64,000 nt of DNA from Epiperipatus broadwayi (GCA_028023455.1 JAQFVV010012400.1:12161748-12225747), one strand, 5' to 3'. Positions 34,195-45,466 are shown, numbered from the stretch's first letter. Program-made: numbers and translations. Notes: generated by a model from the letters alone, not told the origin.

Positions 34195-36948
34195 TTACTT
34201 ATCATTTTTATTCATTTTATCATAAATCATAATTACTGAGTCTATTAAAAGTTTTAATTCATAACTTGTTTGATTGTTATCTTTGATCAATTTTAATTTA
34301 TTCAAACCATTTAGTTTTTTAATGAGTAAATAGTGTTCCTCGGGATAATTCTGCATGACATTTGCAAGAAGCCATACTCCACACAGCTGAACTTGGTAGG
34401 AATGTTCACAACTTATTAATTCAAAAATAGGTTTAAGACAGTTATAATAACCATTGAAAGGTTTGGTGATAGGTAACTTACATACAACTGCTTCCACTTT
34501 TTGTAGAACATTTTCCCGGATAGCATTATTGCTATACCATGTGCTTGGATCATCAGATAAAATGTGGCCAAGGATTTTGATTACATTATGAATATTATCA
34601 AAAGGTAAATCAATCATTTTCATTAAAAGGGACATAAATGTTGGTTGCTTCATGTTCTGGCGAAATAACTTTATTTCAGAAATATTTGACATTGTGTTTG
34701 TCATGTGGGACATACAGTCAAGCTTGTGAGAAAATAATTCATAGCACTTGATAAAGTAATCCATACAATTATATTTTGTTACAAGAATACAATTTTCTGG
34801 TGTCAGATCTGTTAAACTAGTCATTATTATCCAAACTTTTGTAATGTTTTCAGTAAAATTGAAAAAATTCAAGTGATAGTCCAAATGTTTTAGTAAAACA
34901 GAAATGATTCCTGATTGACCAATTATCTGTTTGTAATTAATATTTTTAGCTAGCTGAAATAAAAGTTCAAAATTAAAAAAATTGGAAATGTGATTTTCAT
35001 TAAGCTCAACTATTATTTGACATATAGAACAAATAGCAATTTTCAAATCACAAGTAAATGTTTTTTCATTACTGTACACTCGAAGTTCATTAAAAATACT
35101 TATCCATTCTAAGGATCTAGCCATTTTAATTGGACTTACCTCCTTTTGAATTGTAATATCAACATTAGCTTTATGCTGTAACAACATTTTAATAGCAATG
35201 CAATCTTTTTTTAAAACTGCTATATGTAACGCTGTTAATCCTTGTGTTGTGCAAATATTAGGATCAGCACCATTCTCCAAAAGATATTTAGCCATATCTG
35301 CTCTATTATTCACTGCTAACATCAATGGTGTTATACCATTTCTATCTTTATCATTTAAATTTGCTTTATATTTTACAAGTATCTCTAACACTTTTACATC
35401 ACTTTGTAAAGCAGCAACATGAAGTGATGTGTCACCATCTTTATTTCTGGCATTTACATTTGCACCATTTTGAAGGAGTTTTTCAACTTTTTCAACTTTT
35501 GCTTTTTTGCAAGCATCATGTAATGGAAAACTTATCCTATTTTTGTATGCATAAGCAATATGCTCTATTAAATTATATGTTTCAGATTTTATAGTATCAC
35601 TTTGCATTTGAACCACTTTTGTTTTATTTATCCATAATTTCTCTTCTGTTTGTAGATGCTTTACAAATTGTGATATTCTTTCTAATTGACTTTTAATATC
35701 AAAAAGTTCATTAAGTTCTGCTTCCAGCTTTTTTAATTTACGAATAATATCTTCCATTTTTATATTGTGTTTATTATAGTTAGAATCCATATTTAATTCT
35801 AATGCTTGAAAAATATTTTGCACTTTTTTATTTAATTCATTAATAGCAAAAAGGTATTGATTCAATACCACCAAAATTTCTGAGTGGTTGGTATTCATAT
35901 TATTAAAAATTTCCTGGATTTTATTGTCCATAAGATTTTGAGCTTTCTTTAATGCCTCAACATGTTGCTGAATTTTAGCAAACTTGTAGTTGTTTTTTAT
36001 TTTCATATCATGAACTTTTCCTTTTAAATCTGTGATATCATTGACATATTTGCTCTCTAAAACCCTGAATATCTTTCCTTGCCATACATTACATTCTTTA
36101 CATTTTATCACATCTTGTTTTAAAGACATATTTTCTGTAGGTACACCAATTTTTTTAGCAATACTTTCTCTACAGCAAATCAGTTCATGTTTTAGAATTG
36201 TAATTTCTTGTTCCAACCATTGCCTTGATATCCAATTTTCATTTTCTACTTCCCTGTTTATTATTTTCATTTGTTCATCAGTATACTGGGAAAAGTTAAT
36301 AATTCCTTTTTCACTTTCTTTTTTTACTTGCTCTTTTTCTTCTTTACCTTTATGTTTTACAATATTTTTTATGTCTTCCAACTGTTTATTCGGCTTTTTC
36401 TTCAAAATTTGAATGTTCTCAGCATTTTCTTGCTTTATAATATTTTTTATCATATCTACTTCTTTATTTGGTTCTTCAACATTTTCAGAATTAATTTGTA
36501 TGATTCCTTCTGTATCTTCCTTTTTTTGCAATATAGTTTTCTTATTTTGAGTATCTACATCCTGTTTTATATTTTTTATTTCCTCTCTCAGTGATTTTTT
36601 CAGCTCAGAATAATCATTTTTAATTTTGTTTTTTATTTCTTCCAATTCTTTATTTATATCTTCTCTTAATGATTTCATGTTTTGAGCAGTCTCTTGTTTT
36701 ATAATATTTTTCAGTTCTTCTATTTCTTTTTTCTTATTAGTATTTTCCTGATTGATATTTGATACAATCTTTCTCTCTACTAAGCCCACATCAGTTGGAA
36801 ACAATGCAGAAAAAAACTCAACAATTTTAAAATTGTTTTCATTAATTATTTTGAAAAACTTAAATATTTCTTCACTAACCTTTTCATTTGGTATTCCAGC
36901 AAATGTACTTTCTAAATTGCTAGCATTTTCATTCTGAACAGGCTCCAT
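34195..36948 (-). CDS. Coiled-coil / ankyrin-repeat / armadillo-like protein, paralogue 2
   Basis: A 917-codon frame without visible intron starts at the ATG at 36948 (MEPVQNENASNLEST). Residues about 60-460 are a highly charged coiled coil made of recurring IKNxIKQE-like blocks. Residues about 471-620 hold four good ankyrin repeats (for example KDGDTSLHVAALQSDVKVLE and NGITPLMLAVNNRADMAKYL). Residues 625-917 are helical, ending with CLKPIFELI, YQVQLCGVWLLANVM, PEEHYLLIKKLNGL, as in paralogue 1 and like the ZYG11/ZER1 armadillo end. The ankyrin repeats are closer to consensus than in paralogue 1. No signal peptide or membrane segment is seen, so a cytosolic scaffold or ubiquitin-ligase adaptor is a reasonable but unproven guess. 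Candidate AATAAA signals lie at about 34097-34106, past the stop. Confidence 0.85.
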   Translation of the reverse strand: MEPVQNENASNLESTFAGIPNEKVSEEIFKFFKIINENNFKIVEFFSALFPTDVGLVERKIVSNINQENTNKKKEIEELKNIIKQETAQNMKSLREDINKELEEIKNKIKNDYSELKKSLREEIKNIKQDVDTQNKKTILQKKEDTEGIIQINSENVEEPNKEVDMIKNIIKQENAENIQILKKKPNKQLEDIKNIVKHKGKEEKEQVKKESEKGIINFSQYTDEQMKIINREVENENWISRQWLEQEITILKHELICCRESIAKKIGVPTENMSLKQDVIKCKECNVWQGKIFRVLESKYVNDITDLKGKVHDMKIKNNYKFAKIQQHVEALKKAQNLMDNKIQEIFNNMNTNHSEILVVLNQYLFAINELNKKVQNIFQALELNMDSNYNKHNIKMEDIIRKLKKLEAELNELFDIKSQLERISQFVKHLQTEEKLWINKTKVVQMQSDTIKSETYNLIEHIAYAYKNRISFPLHDACKKAKVEKVEKLLQNGANVNARNKDGDTSLHVAALQSDVKVLEILVKYKANLNDKDRNGITPLMLAVNNRADMAKYLLENGADPNICTTQGLTALHIAVLKKDCIAIKMLLQHKANVDITIQKEVSPIKMARSLEWISIFNELRVYSNEKTFTCDLKIAICSICQIIVELNENHISNFFNFELLFQLAKNINYKQIIGQSGIISVLLKHLDYHLNFFNFTENITKVWIIMTSLTDLTPENCILVTKYNCMDYFIKCYELFSHKLDCMSHMTNTMSNISEIKLFRQNMKQPTFMSLLMKMIDLPFDNIHNVIKILGHILSDDPSTWYSNNAIRENVLQKVEAVVCKLPITKPFNGYYNCLKPIFELISCEHSYQVQLCGVWLLANVMQNYPEEHYLLIKKLNGLNKLKLIKDNNQTSYELKLLIDSVIMIYDKMNKNDK

Positions 36949-37410
36949 TTCATTAAAATAAAACTGCAGAATAATACTATTGTACTTTAAACCTTGTTTT
37001 TTTCTTGCTTTTTATAAAAGAAAAAAAAGTTTTTAATTATTATCACATAGCAGCATCATTTGATTGATAACGGGTTATCAGACAATTCAATTAATGTAAT
37101 AAGTTATCTATAATTTTATTGAAGTGGTTTATTTATCAATAAACATATAGACATACAATAAACTGATATTTACTAGCGTATTTTTGCTATTAGTAAATCA
37201 AGCATGACTTTTATTAATTATTAGACTGATAATATGATTTTGTTTTATTCATTTTTAATCAGTTTATTGTGCCCTGTGTTTTTAGCTCATTGTATAAAGT
37301 AGTGTGCTAGATGAGCAAATTCTTGATTGATTTTAATTTAATAAAAATAGAATTATATATATATTGGTATGTCTTATTAAAAGGCAACTGTTGTCCTTTT
37401 TCTATGTTAT

Positions 37411-37680
37411 AATTAAAAGTCAGTCAACACTTAGACAATCCCAATATCAATAACAATCATCAATTTCAACTGTTCTCAAGGCAACCGCCTTTTAACAACA
37501 AAGGTGGAATCCTACCTTTATTAATGGTCCAATATATTTATGTAGATAGTAAAGATTGCAACTTGATCACAGAGATTAAAATTATTGATAGAAAGAAGTT
37601 TAAATAAACCTCTTTACAACAATTGAAATTGTTGATTGTTATTGATATTGGGATTGTCTAAGTGTTGACTGGCTTTTAAT
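37411..37680. repeat. Fold-back element with ~60-bp terminal inverted repeats
   Basis: Arms 37411-37474 and 37619-37680 are near-perfect reverse complements, sharing AGTGTTGACT, GGATTGTCTAAG and TATTGATATTGG and their complements. The internal part of about 145 bases is unrelated and non-coding. A MITE-like element of about 270 bp. Confidence 0.75.
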
Positions 37681-38280
37681 GATTAAATTACAAATGTATT
37701 CCACCTTAAACATTATTACACTTATTATTTTTTTATGTTAATACTAAAAGAAAAATTGTTCAAATAAATATAGTTACTGTTATTTCAGATTTATGTAAAC
37801 TATTTAATGTCATTTCTCCACTTTTACAAATGTTAGATTCTATACAAATTTTTGACAATAAGTAAGACTTTGTTAATCATATTGAGGAGAAACCCAATGG
37901 ATTTACAATTACTTAAAATATTGGTTTTTGAAGATGATTTAATTCATAGAGAGTGTGCATGTTTTGAAACATATTCTTTGTATGCATGTGATAAGCTCAT
38001 ACTGCAAACTATTACTACCAAAATAGATTTTAAATATGATAAAGTACAAACAACACAGTTTAGTAATGACAACATTTCGAGTAATATTGTTCTCCATTCT
38101 TCTACAGGTGTTTTCTGGCCTGACCAGTGATAGTATTAGCATAGCAGTCAAACTTATACTTAGATTCTCGAATATCGAATTAAAGGCAAATGCTCTAACC
38201 AACTGAGCTATTCTGTCAAAGGTGCGTACCTTTAGATTCTTGAATATTGAATTTAAGGCAAATTCTTTAACCAACGGAGC

Positions 38281-38375
38281 CTTTGACAGAATAGCTCAGT
38301 TGGTTAGAGCATTTGTCTTAAATTTGATATTCAAGAATCTAAAGATATGAGTTCGACTCCTATGAAGTATTAAAA
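38281..38375 (+). repeat. tRNA-like unit (SINE head)
   Basis: Carries a strong A-box, TAGCTCAGTTGGTTAGAGCA, and B-box, GAGTTCGACTCC, separated by about 58 bases with a possible anticodon-like TTAAATT loop. A perfect cloverleaf cannot be drawn because the variable part holds an extra ATTCAAGAATCTAAAG. Two minus-strand relatives lie next to it (38137-38280). I read it as a tRNA-derived SINE head, although an intron-containing tRNA pseudogene is possible. Confidence 0.55.
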
Positions 38376-38489
38376 TTTTCTTCCACTTCTCCTTTTTATT
38401 TGCATTGCTGAATTATATATAATATAATATACCATATACTCCACAATTTACATTTCACAATGTACTATTAACATATGATTTATTTCATA

Positions 38490-38532
38490 TCCTTGTGCTT
38501 ACAGTTTCAACTATCCAGCAGTCATCATCAGA
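38490..38532 (-). ncRNA. Hammerhead-like motif, family C, minus copy
   Basis: Minus strand: core CTGATGA (38525-38531), helix II GACT/AGTT-type with an extra base, GAAAC (38504-38508), then TGTA rather than a clean GTC. Only two to three helix I pairs form. The core words are right, but the fold is weak. Confidence 0.4.
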
Positions 38533-38545
38533 GGTGAGATTTATA

Positions 38546-38590
38546 AGGGCTCTGATGATGACTGCTGGATAGTTGAAACTGTAAGCATGA
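38546..38590 (+). ncRNA. Hammerhead-like motif, family C, plus copy
   Basis: Plus strand: helix I GCT/AGC, core CTGATGA (38552-38558), helix II GACT/AGTT, GAAAC (38575-38579), single loop base, GTA triplet. It mirrors the minus copy 20 bases away, so a transcript would form a long hairpin. Activity doubtful. Confidence 0.4.
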
Positions 38591-38769
38591 AATGAAATAA
38601 ATAGTGCATTGTGAAATGTAAATTGTGGAATATATGGTATATTATATTCGATTCCTATGTTAATGCTATCATTGGTCAGGCCAGCAACACCTGTAGGAGT
38701 AGAGAACAATACTACTTGAAATGTGTCATTACTAAAGTTCAAACAACTATGATATAAATGAAAGAGAGA

Positions 38770-40900
38770 ATGCATAATATATATATATGTATATAACAGA
38801 GGATCTTATTACTACATTTGGTTGCTATTACTACAACCTGAGATCACATCCAGTCTATGTGAAATTTTGAATTTTTTTCAAGCACACTAGCTGAAGATTA
38901 TTTCTATCATATAATCAACCAAAATATATTCAATTACTGTTCAGTAAATGCATATCTATCTGTTATTTAGGGATCAAATGAATATCACTAATCTGATGAG
39001 AAATCTCTTTGCAATTCTTCTTTATAGTGCTGTTTTAAAATAGTCTTTTTATTTGATGAGCATCTAAGCAGATAGAATATTTGCAAAAGCTGATATAACC
39101 AGTATAATGATCTTAGGATTTGAATTCTAATTAAACACCAGATTATATAAAAATTTAAATTTCAGGCTTGTATTTGATATATCAAAGCACATAATAGTTG
39201 GTCGGTTCATTAATGCTCATAAAATACAAACAGTTGACAAACTTGATAATTTTCAGTTTTGCTAATAAGTTATGGACAGAGCCAGATCAAAAAACTTTTT
39301 AGCAATTCATCGAAGAACAAAAGTGCTTAAAATATTACTCCATAGAGACATAGTAATGAAGAAGATAGAATTCACTGATAAAATTCTGATTGATGATACT
39401 TTACACTTTTTTACTTTGTTTTATTATTTAATTAAAACTAACCAGATGCCCATTTGTAAACAAATAAGTGAATGCTAATTAGTTAAATAAGACCAGGCTA
39501 CCTGATAAAAAATCCTGGTCTGAATTTCATATTGGGAACATGACAATTGGTTGTGCTATTCACTGTAGTATAAGATCCGTCATTAATTAGGAGTGTTAAA
39601 TATATAAATAAATTTGTGCTATTAAATAAATATCATTACTAGATATGATTAAACTGCATTATTACATATCTAAATTGTGAATGAATGGAAATTTAATTTT
39701 AAACTATTAGTTGTTGTTTTTTTTAATAAAACAAGCAAACAAAAATCTGCTTTTAAAAAGACACTGTTTTTGTTTTTAAAAAAGCTAACTTTGTTAATAT
39801 ACTTTAAATTATTTGTTTTATTTCAATATTTGAAAAGTTATATAATCAAAAAAATATTTCCATTATTTACATAAATGGCACAAGTTATTCAGTGGAATCT
39901 ACCTAAAATTTTCAGTCAGTTTTTGTTTTTTAAATTTAAGATTGACTTGCTATTTTTTAATGATATTGTTATTTGTTGGAATAAAAAGTTGGATGTTTGT
40001 GACAATATTTTATAAAGTTATGTAGTGGGGGAAATGATTATTATTTAAATATGTTTCTAACAAAATAAATTCAGCACCAAAAGCGTTTGATGTTTTTCTC
40101 GCTAATTTTCTTCAATTTTGTCTATCTTTTGTAAGATTGATGAAAAATGCAAATTAGGTTTTTAATTTTACAAACTATTGCAATTTCTCCTCATTAGCGT
40201 CTTCAACAAAATTTGTCTTCAAGTCACAATTTTGTACAGTTTGTCATTAGAAAACATTGTTTTAACTATTCTGGAATTCTAAATATATTAGTAATACCAT
40301 ATGATATCCATTAATTTGTTAAATTTACAACAAATGGCTTTAAAGTAGTATTGAGAGAAATGCTTCTAATAGGGTAAGTAATGTTTTTCACTATCTTTAT
40401 ATATATTTAGATGCCGCATTGTAAGCATTAAACAAAAGTAATGGCATACTAGACAGAATACAAATGAGTTCTGAGTATTTGTCTTTCATTTAGTAGGAGG
40501 CACAGATTTATATGACTTTTACTTTTATCTTATGATTATTCTAATGATATGAAACATAAGCCTTAAGGTTTTGAATCTAGATCAACAGCTATACATTTTA
40601 TCAATTTCATTTTTAAGTTTGCTATAGGAATCTTTGACAGATTGGAAAAGTGTACTGTCATCAATATTAAGTATCATTTGTTTTTCCCAATGTATTTTTA
40701 ATTAGCAGGTATATGTATTGAGTAAAAAGGAAAAATCATTAAGATGGTGAGTATGGGAGAATACTTTGAAATAACTTATTCTTGGTGATCATATAATTTA
40801 CAGTATTTTTTAAAAAAAGTAAATATGTTCTATTTGATGGACATCAACAAATTAAAAACAACAATAAAATTATTCTGTGGAATGTAAATACTATCACATG
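38770..40900. other. AT-rich DNA, nothing recognised
   Basis: Two short open segments (39272-39478, 39677-39874) have biased composition and no recognisable motif. No gene called. Confidence 0.4.
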
Positions 40901-40904
40901 ATTA

Positions 40905-41160
40905 CTATTTCAGCTGCTAATATAATGGCAAACTTTCTCCACAGTAGTGCCATCCAGTGCAAGCCTTAGTAATCAATGAATGCAAGAAGGTTTGTGCATA
41001 AAATTCACATCTAGTGCCTATGCATTCAAAATCACCAGATTAGTTTGTAGCTTGTTGCTTTCATTAGTGAGGAGTCTTAGATCTGAGAGCACTGCATCTC
41101 AACCTTAGAATCTAATTCATCCCTCTAGCTGTATGGAGAGTTTGCTACAGTAAGAAAGTA
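40905..41160 (-). repeat. Degenerate family A copy
   Basis: Collinear with family A (AGTAATCAATGAATGC, ATCTAGTGCCTATGCATTCA, GTGAGGAGTCTTAGATCTGA). The ribozyme at about 41025-41078 has a CTAATGA core and CAAAC for GAAAC, so it is dead. Confidence 0.65.
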
Positions 41161-41234
41161 AATACATATTACTCAGAATAAATAGGTAAATAAAATATTT
41201 TCACACTTTAAAAAAGTAAGAATATTATGGTTAT

Positions 41235-41510
41235 TATTATTTACCATATAATCCTAAATCATCCATGCACTTTACTACTGTTGCACAATGCTATATTTAT
41301 AACTCTCTTTTACAGTTTGTAGTTTTGATTGAAGAAGTTTCTTGGAGAAGATAAAGGAATACTGGAAATAGAACAGTTGAAGTTAGGATATATAAAAGAT
41401 CTGAAGATTGCTGGGGCAATTGAAACTGTAAAAGAGGGTGGTAAATAAAGTATTGTGTAACAGTAGTAAAGTGCATGGATGATTTAGTATTATGTGGTAT
41501 ACATTTGGCA
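41235..41510. repeat. Palindromic element with family C ribozyme-like motif
   Basis: Arms near 41255-41330 and 41420-41500 are reverse complements (AAATCATCCATGCACTTTAC and its complement). The right half carries core CTGAAGA (41401-41407), helix II TTGC/GCAA with loop TGGG, GAAAC (41422-41426), one base and GTA. The left half is a decayed mirror copy. Same family as 38485-38600. Confidence 0.5.
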
Positions 41511-41514
41511 ATAC

Positions 41515-42815
41515 AATAAGAAAGAGTAGTTATTATTATTTGTAAAGATATGTTGTATGATTTCTCTCAACTAGTTTTAATTGGTACTTTTTTATTTTTT
41601 AGAAAAATTTAAATAATATGTAAAGTTTTTAAATGCATTTATTTGTTAATAATAACAAGTAAATTCATATGTAACACAGTATTTCAGGTAGTATTATTCT
41701 TTCTTCTTGGGATAATGAAAATGCTTGGGAAAAGGCAAGTATATTAGTTAGAGAGAAAAGTCAAAAGCAGAAAATTTAAAGAAGCTGTGTACATGAAAAT
41801 AGCAAATAGTACCATAAATATCATATATGATAATCCATAAAGTTTGGAAATGATACATAAAATATGGAGAAATCAGATGAACCCCCATGGACAAGTAAAC
41901 AACATTTTTATTGATTGTTGCCTTTACGAAATAGTCTGAGTAAGGTATTATTTAAATTCATAAAATCAGTGATTCAATACCTATGCTAATAATGTCATAG
42001 ATCAGGGTAGTTTCACTTGAAGAAGAAATCACTCAAAACATTAGATTATATTCTAACCTATATGTTCTTTCTAGTAGTTGAATATACTTGGAAAGTTTAA
42101 ATAAAGTTTGAATTTTTCTAAAAAAACTTTAATAATTAAAACTAGATGAGGCAAATAGTCCAATTATAAGTAAAATAGCAACATCATAAATATCAAGTTA
42201 AACATGCTTATTATTATAATTGTCTATATTGATATGATAAAGATATTGAAAAATGCAAGGCAATTAGTAAATAAATAATTGCATTATTTTTATTGAGAAA
42301 TCATGTGGGTTTGAACATGGTGTGCTTGAGTTCCTCACACTATCACAGCACTGAATCATGGACAATATACGTAGGTATAAGAACAAACAAAATATATTGA
42401 TATGAGATGTTAATAAACTTATGTGTATATTATTTTACAATGTGCACTTTATAGCAATTTAAACCTAGTATTTTTCTATTAAGACCTGATAAATAAGCAG
42501 AATATTTATATAAAAATTAATATCTATATCGAAAGTAAATAAACTAAAGCTTTAAAAAAATAAAAGAAATAAAATGTAAAATAATCATAAACAATAGCAA
42601 ATAACAATTTTAAATAATTATTACATTTATTAAAGATTAAGATAATGCAATGCTAATTGTATTGTAGTAATTATTGCTCTTATTATTCATAATGTAATGA
42701 ATCGTTATATGTGTATGTAAATATACGAGATGGATGACTGACATATCAAATTATTGCAGTTAATAAACTAAACTGCATTATAGGTAAATTTATTATTTTA
42801 TTTTTTTTCTCATGT
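41515..42815. other. AT-rich DNA, nothing recognised
   Basis: Apart from an arm-like scrap of the 38035 element at about 41975-42040, no feature is supported. Confidence 0.4.
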
Positions 42816-42819
42816 GCCA

Positions 42820-42903
42820 TAGCATCAGCCGGGAAGCAAACCCACTAACCCAGGACAACCGCTTGTAAAGCAGCTGTCTCTGACCTCTCGACCACCAATG
42901 CTT
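42820..42903 (-). tRNA. tRNA-like sequence with class II-like variable region (probable pseudogene or SINE head)
   Basis: On the minus strand, from GCATTGG to CTGATGC, the acceptor strands pair over 7 bp (two G-U). An A-box-like GTGGTCGAGAGGTCAGAG, an anticodon stem GCTGC/GCGGT with loop TTTACAA (UAC, Val-like) and a T-arm-like GTGGGTTTGCTTCCCGG can be drawn, with about 12 bases of variable region. The T-loop lacks TTCGA, so transcription and function are doubtful. It stands out as a GC-rich island in AT-rich DNA. Confidence 0.4.
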
Positions 42904-43484
42904 GACAAGGTAAATTTATTATTAACAATGACTGAAATACCCTCCCCGATTTACATATCTGGTTTGTTTATAAATCACAATATAAAACAATTAAATATTA
43001 ATCATTTATATTTCTTTGAAAAAAAAAATCAGTGTTAAAAAGATCATGTGATATTTGATCACTAAAACGATGCCCATTCAGTTAATCAAACTGAAACATT
43101 TTTTCTGTCTTGAAATTGTCCCAGAAATCAACTGAGAGATTCTTTTCTACCTTAAAATTGATCGAGAAATCTTTAGCTTTTGAGTTCATCATTATTATCT
43201 CTAAGTAAAACTTCTGAGGAATGTTTATATTTGATACAAAGTAATTATAAGTTTCTTTTTCAGAAAGTAATATTGAATAACTAAAGATTGTAACATCCAT
43301 AAATGATAAATAAAAATGTCTCTTAAAATATCTTTTTTAAGATTAAGCATTACAATCATTAATTAATTTAAAGGATTATTTGAAAAAATATTCATGATTT
43401 ATGGCAATAAATTTAATTCAAATATATTGTAAGCAATATATATGAAATTTAAATTATATGACACCATTCCCTATGCTTACACAA

Positions 43485-43735
43485 GCTGTTATAACAGGTA
43501 TAAAATCCCTATCTAGTGCCTACTCATCCAGCACTAGAACTTAAGATCTAAGTGTGTGATATCAGATCCAAGGCTTTTCACTGATGAAGATCACAAGCTA
43601 GGAACTAGTCTGGGAATGTTGAATGAGTAGGTATTAGATAGGGATTTTATGCACAAATCTTCTTGCATCCATTGATTACCCTGGCTTGCACTGGGTGAGA
43701 ATACTGTATGGAAAGTTTTGCCTCGATTAATAAAT
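43485..43735 (+). mobile_element. Family A copy with decayed ribozyme
   Basis: Starts with an inverted scrap (TAAAATCCCTATCTAGTGCC) followed by the plus-strand body. The motif at 43568-43621 has core CTGATGA (43581-43587) and helix I TTTTCA/TGGGAA, where changes on both strands keep pairing, but GGAAC replaces GAAAC. It lies directly at the 3' end of the broken ankyrin gene 3. Confidence 0.65.
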
Positions 43736-44475
43736 TTAGTTGTGTATTCTTTTTATCCATATTGGAAATGATTTTGATTGTCGAGTTTATTAAGTCTTTT
43801 ATTTTAGGATTTGTTTCTACTTTGTTACTTATTCTGAAAAGTATATTCAAACCATCTATTCTAGAAATAAGTGGACAAAGTACTTCAGGTGTCACATGTA
43901 TGATGTTTGCTAACAACCATGCACTACACAACTGAACTTGGAATGTTTCCCAATGGGTGAGAAATTCAAAAATAGGTACAAGTTTATCATATATAGTAAT
44001 TACTGGTGTAATAGATGATAAGTTGTAAACTATGTTTTCAATTTTCTGCAAAATGTTTTCACATGAAGGATCAAGTATTGGATCAACAGACAAAATATAT
44101 CCAAATTTTTTAAAATTGAATGTTTATCATGAACTTTGGAATCAATCATATTAAACAAAATAAAAATAAATGTGAAGTTCATTATCTCTTTCTGAGCTAT
44201 TTTAACTATGGCAATTTTAGTCGTCATCATAATCACATATTGTAAACAATCTGTGTCTTGAGAAAACAAACTATAATACTTACTAAAATAGTTCATACAT
44301 TCATAGATTATTAGACTTATACAATTATCTGGTTCCATATTTGCTAAAACAATCATTATTTTCCAAATATTTTTAATCACATTATAAGAAACAAAAAAAA
44401 ACTAAATAGTAATCCAAATATTGCATCAAAATAAAAATGAATTCTGATTTACCAATTAGTTTATTAAAATTTATA

Positions 44476-45466
44476 TCAACAAATACACAATCCTCTCTTT
44501 TTTCTTTTTAAAAACATTATATTCTTATATTAACAATGAATATATTTATACAATATAAACTCCAATGTTTCAACCGTTTATATTCTTACAGTCATTTTCA
44601 AGGATCTACAACAACAAAAAATACATATTTATAAATAATACTTAAAATTACATAATACTTTCTTCTTATATCAACTTAAACATTAAAAAACATATTAATT
44701 ATATATAATTATATTTTATTTACTTCTCCCTCTACTTTTTATTATTACTCTTCCTTCTTTACATTATTTAATTACAAATCTTATTACTTTATAAAAACAT
44801 CTAAAAAACTTTTTTAAACCAACCCTAATTGCAAATTACTTTACCCTTTAAATCTTTATTTAAAAACCCATCTCAAAAACCACATTCCTTATCTATACCT
44901 TTAAATGTATTTAAAAACAAATATAAACATTTTTTAAAAAAACTTTAACAATTTACTTAACTCTATTTAAACATTCCATAGTAATTATTGTTACTCTTCC
45001 TTCTTTACATTATTTAATTACAAATCTTATTACTTTATAAAACATCTAAGAAACTTTTTATACCAATTTTAAACCAACCCTAATTGCAAATTATTACACT
45101 CTTTAAAACTTTATCTAAAAACCCATCTCAAAAACCACATTCCTTAGCTATAGCTTTAAATGTATTTAAAAACAAATACATAAACATTTTTTTAAAAACT
45201 TTAACAATTTACTTAACTCAATTTAAACATTCCATTTTAATTATATATTATTTTACATTCCTTATGGTACCATTAATTCTATTTAAAATAGGATTATATT
45301 TTTTTATGTAAAAATATTTTTTGTAGATCCTTGAAAATGACTGCAAGAATATAAACAGTTGAAGCGTTGGAATTTGTATTATATAAATATATATTCATTA
45401 TTAATATAAAAAAATAAAGTTTTTGAAAAGAAAAAGGAGAGGATTGTGCATTTACTGATATTATTG
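44476..45466. mobile_element. Fold-back element with ~130-bp inverted ends inside ankyrin gene 3
   Basis: The ends 44476-44610 and 45325-45466 are reverse complements (sharing CACAATCCTCTC, ATATTCTTACAGTCATTTTC and AAGGATCTAC or their complements). They hold a hammerhead-like pattern (GACTGTAAGAATATAAACGG then GTTGAAAC), but with CTTGAAAA instead of CTGANGA. The interior carries a 247-bp tandem duplication and no coding. It disrupts the ankyrin pseudogene. Confidence 0.7.
44746..45233. repeat. Tandem duplication, ~247-bp unit, inside the fold-back element
   Basis: Two direct copies, 44746-44980 and about 44993-45233, share CTTCCTTCTTTACATTATTT, AACCAACCCTAATTGCAAAT and ACCCATCTCAAAAACCACAT. 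The copies are over 90% alike, so the duplication is fairly recent. Confidence 0.75.

Larger units (their letters stand above)
38035..38765. mobile_element. Composite palindromic element with tRNA-like units and family C ribozyme-like motifs
   Basis: The outer arms 38035-38145 and 38655-38765 are reverse complements (they share CACCTGTAGGA/TCTACAGGTG-type words and GGTCAGGCCA). Inside are three tRNA-like units (minus 38137-38224, minus 38227-38280, plus 38281-38375) and a small palindrome (38485-38600) made of two head-to-head hammerhead-like motifs. A related outer-arm scrap is at about 41975-42040. The layout suggests a tRNA-headed SINE with a ribozyme-like tail, inverted on itself. Confidence 0.6.

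Noticed and set aside
36032-36594. Plus-strand open segments of 107-126 codons rich in Phe and Ser
   Set aside because: Antisense of the Lys/Glu-rich coiled coil of ankyrin gene 2; composition follows from the real gene.
37939-38274. Minus-strand 111-codon open segment containing IAQLVRA
   Set aside because: This phrase is the translation of the tRNA A-box (TAGCTCAGTTGGTTAGAGC) in the tRNA-like repeats; not a protein gene.
43082-43300. 72-codon minus-strand segment downstream of the broken ankyrin gene
   Set aside because: No homology to the paralogues' ends, no domain and no second copy; left uncalled.
44570-44610. Hammerhead-like words in the left end of the 44476-45466 fold-back
   Set aside because: As an active ribozyme it fails: the first core reads CTTGAAAA rather than CUGANGA in both ends. 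Kept only as a possible relic.
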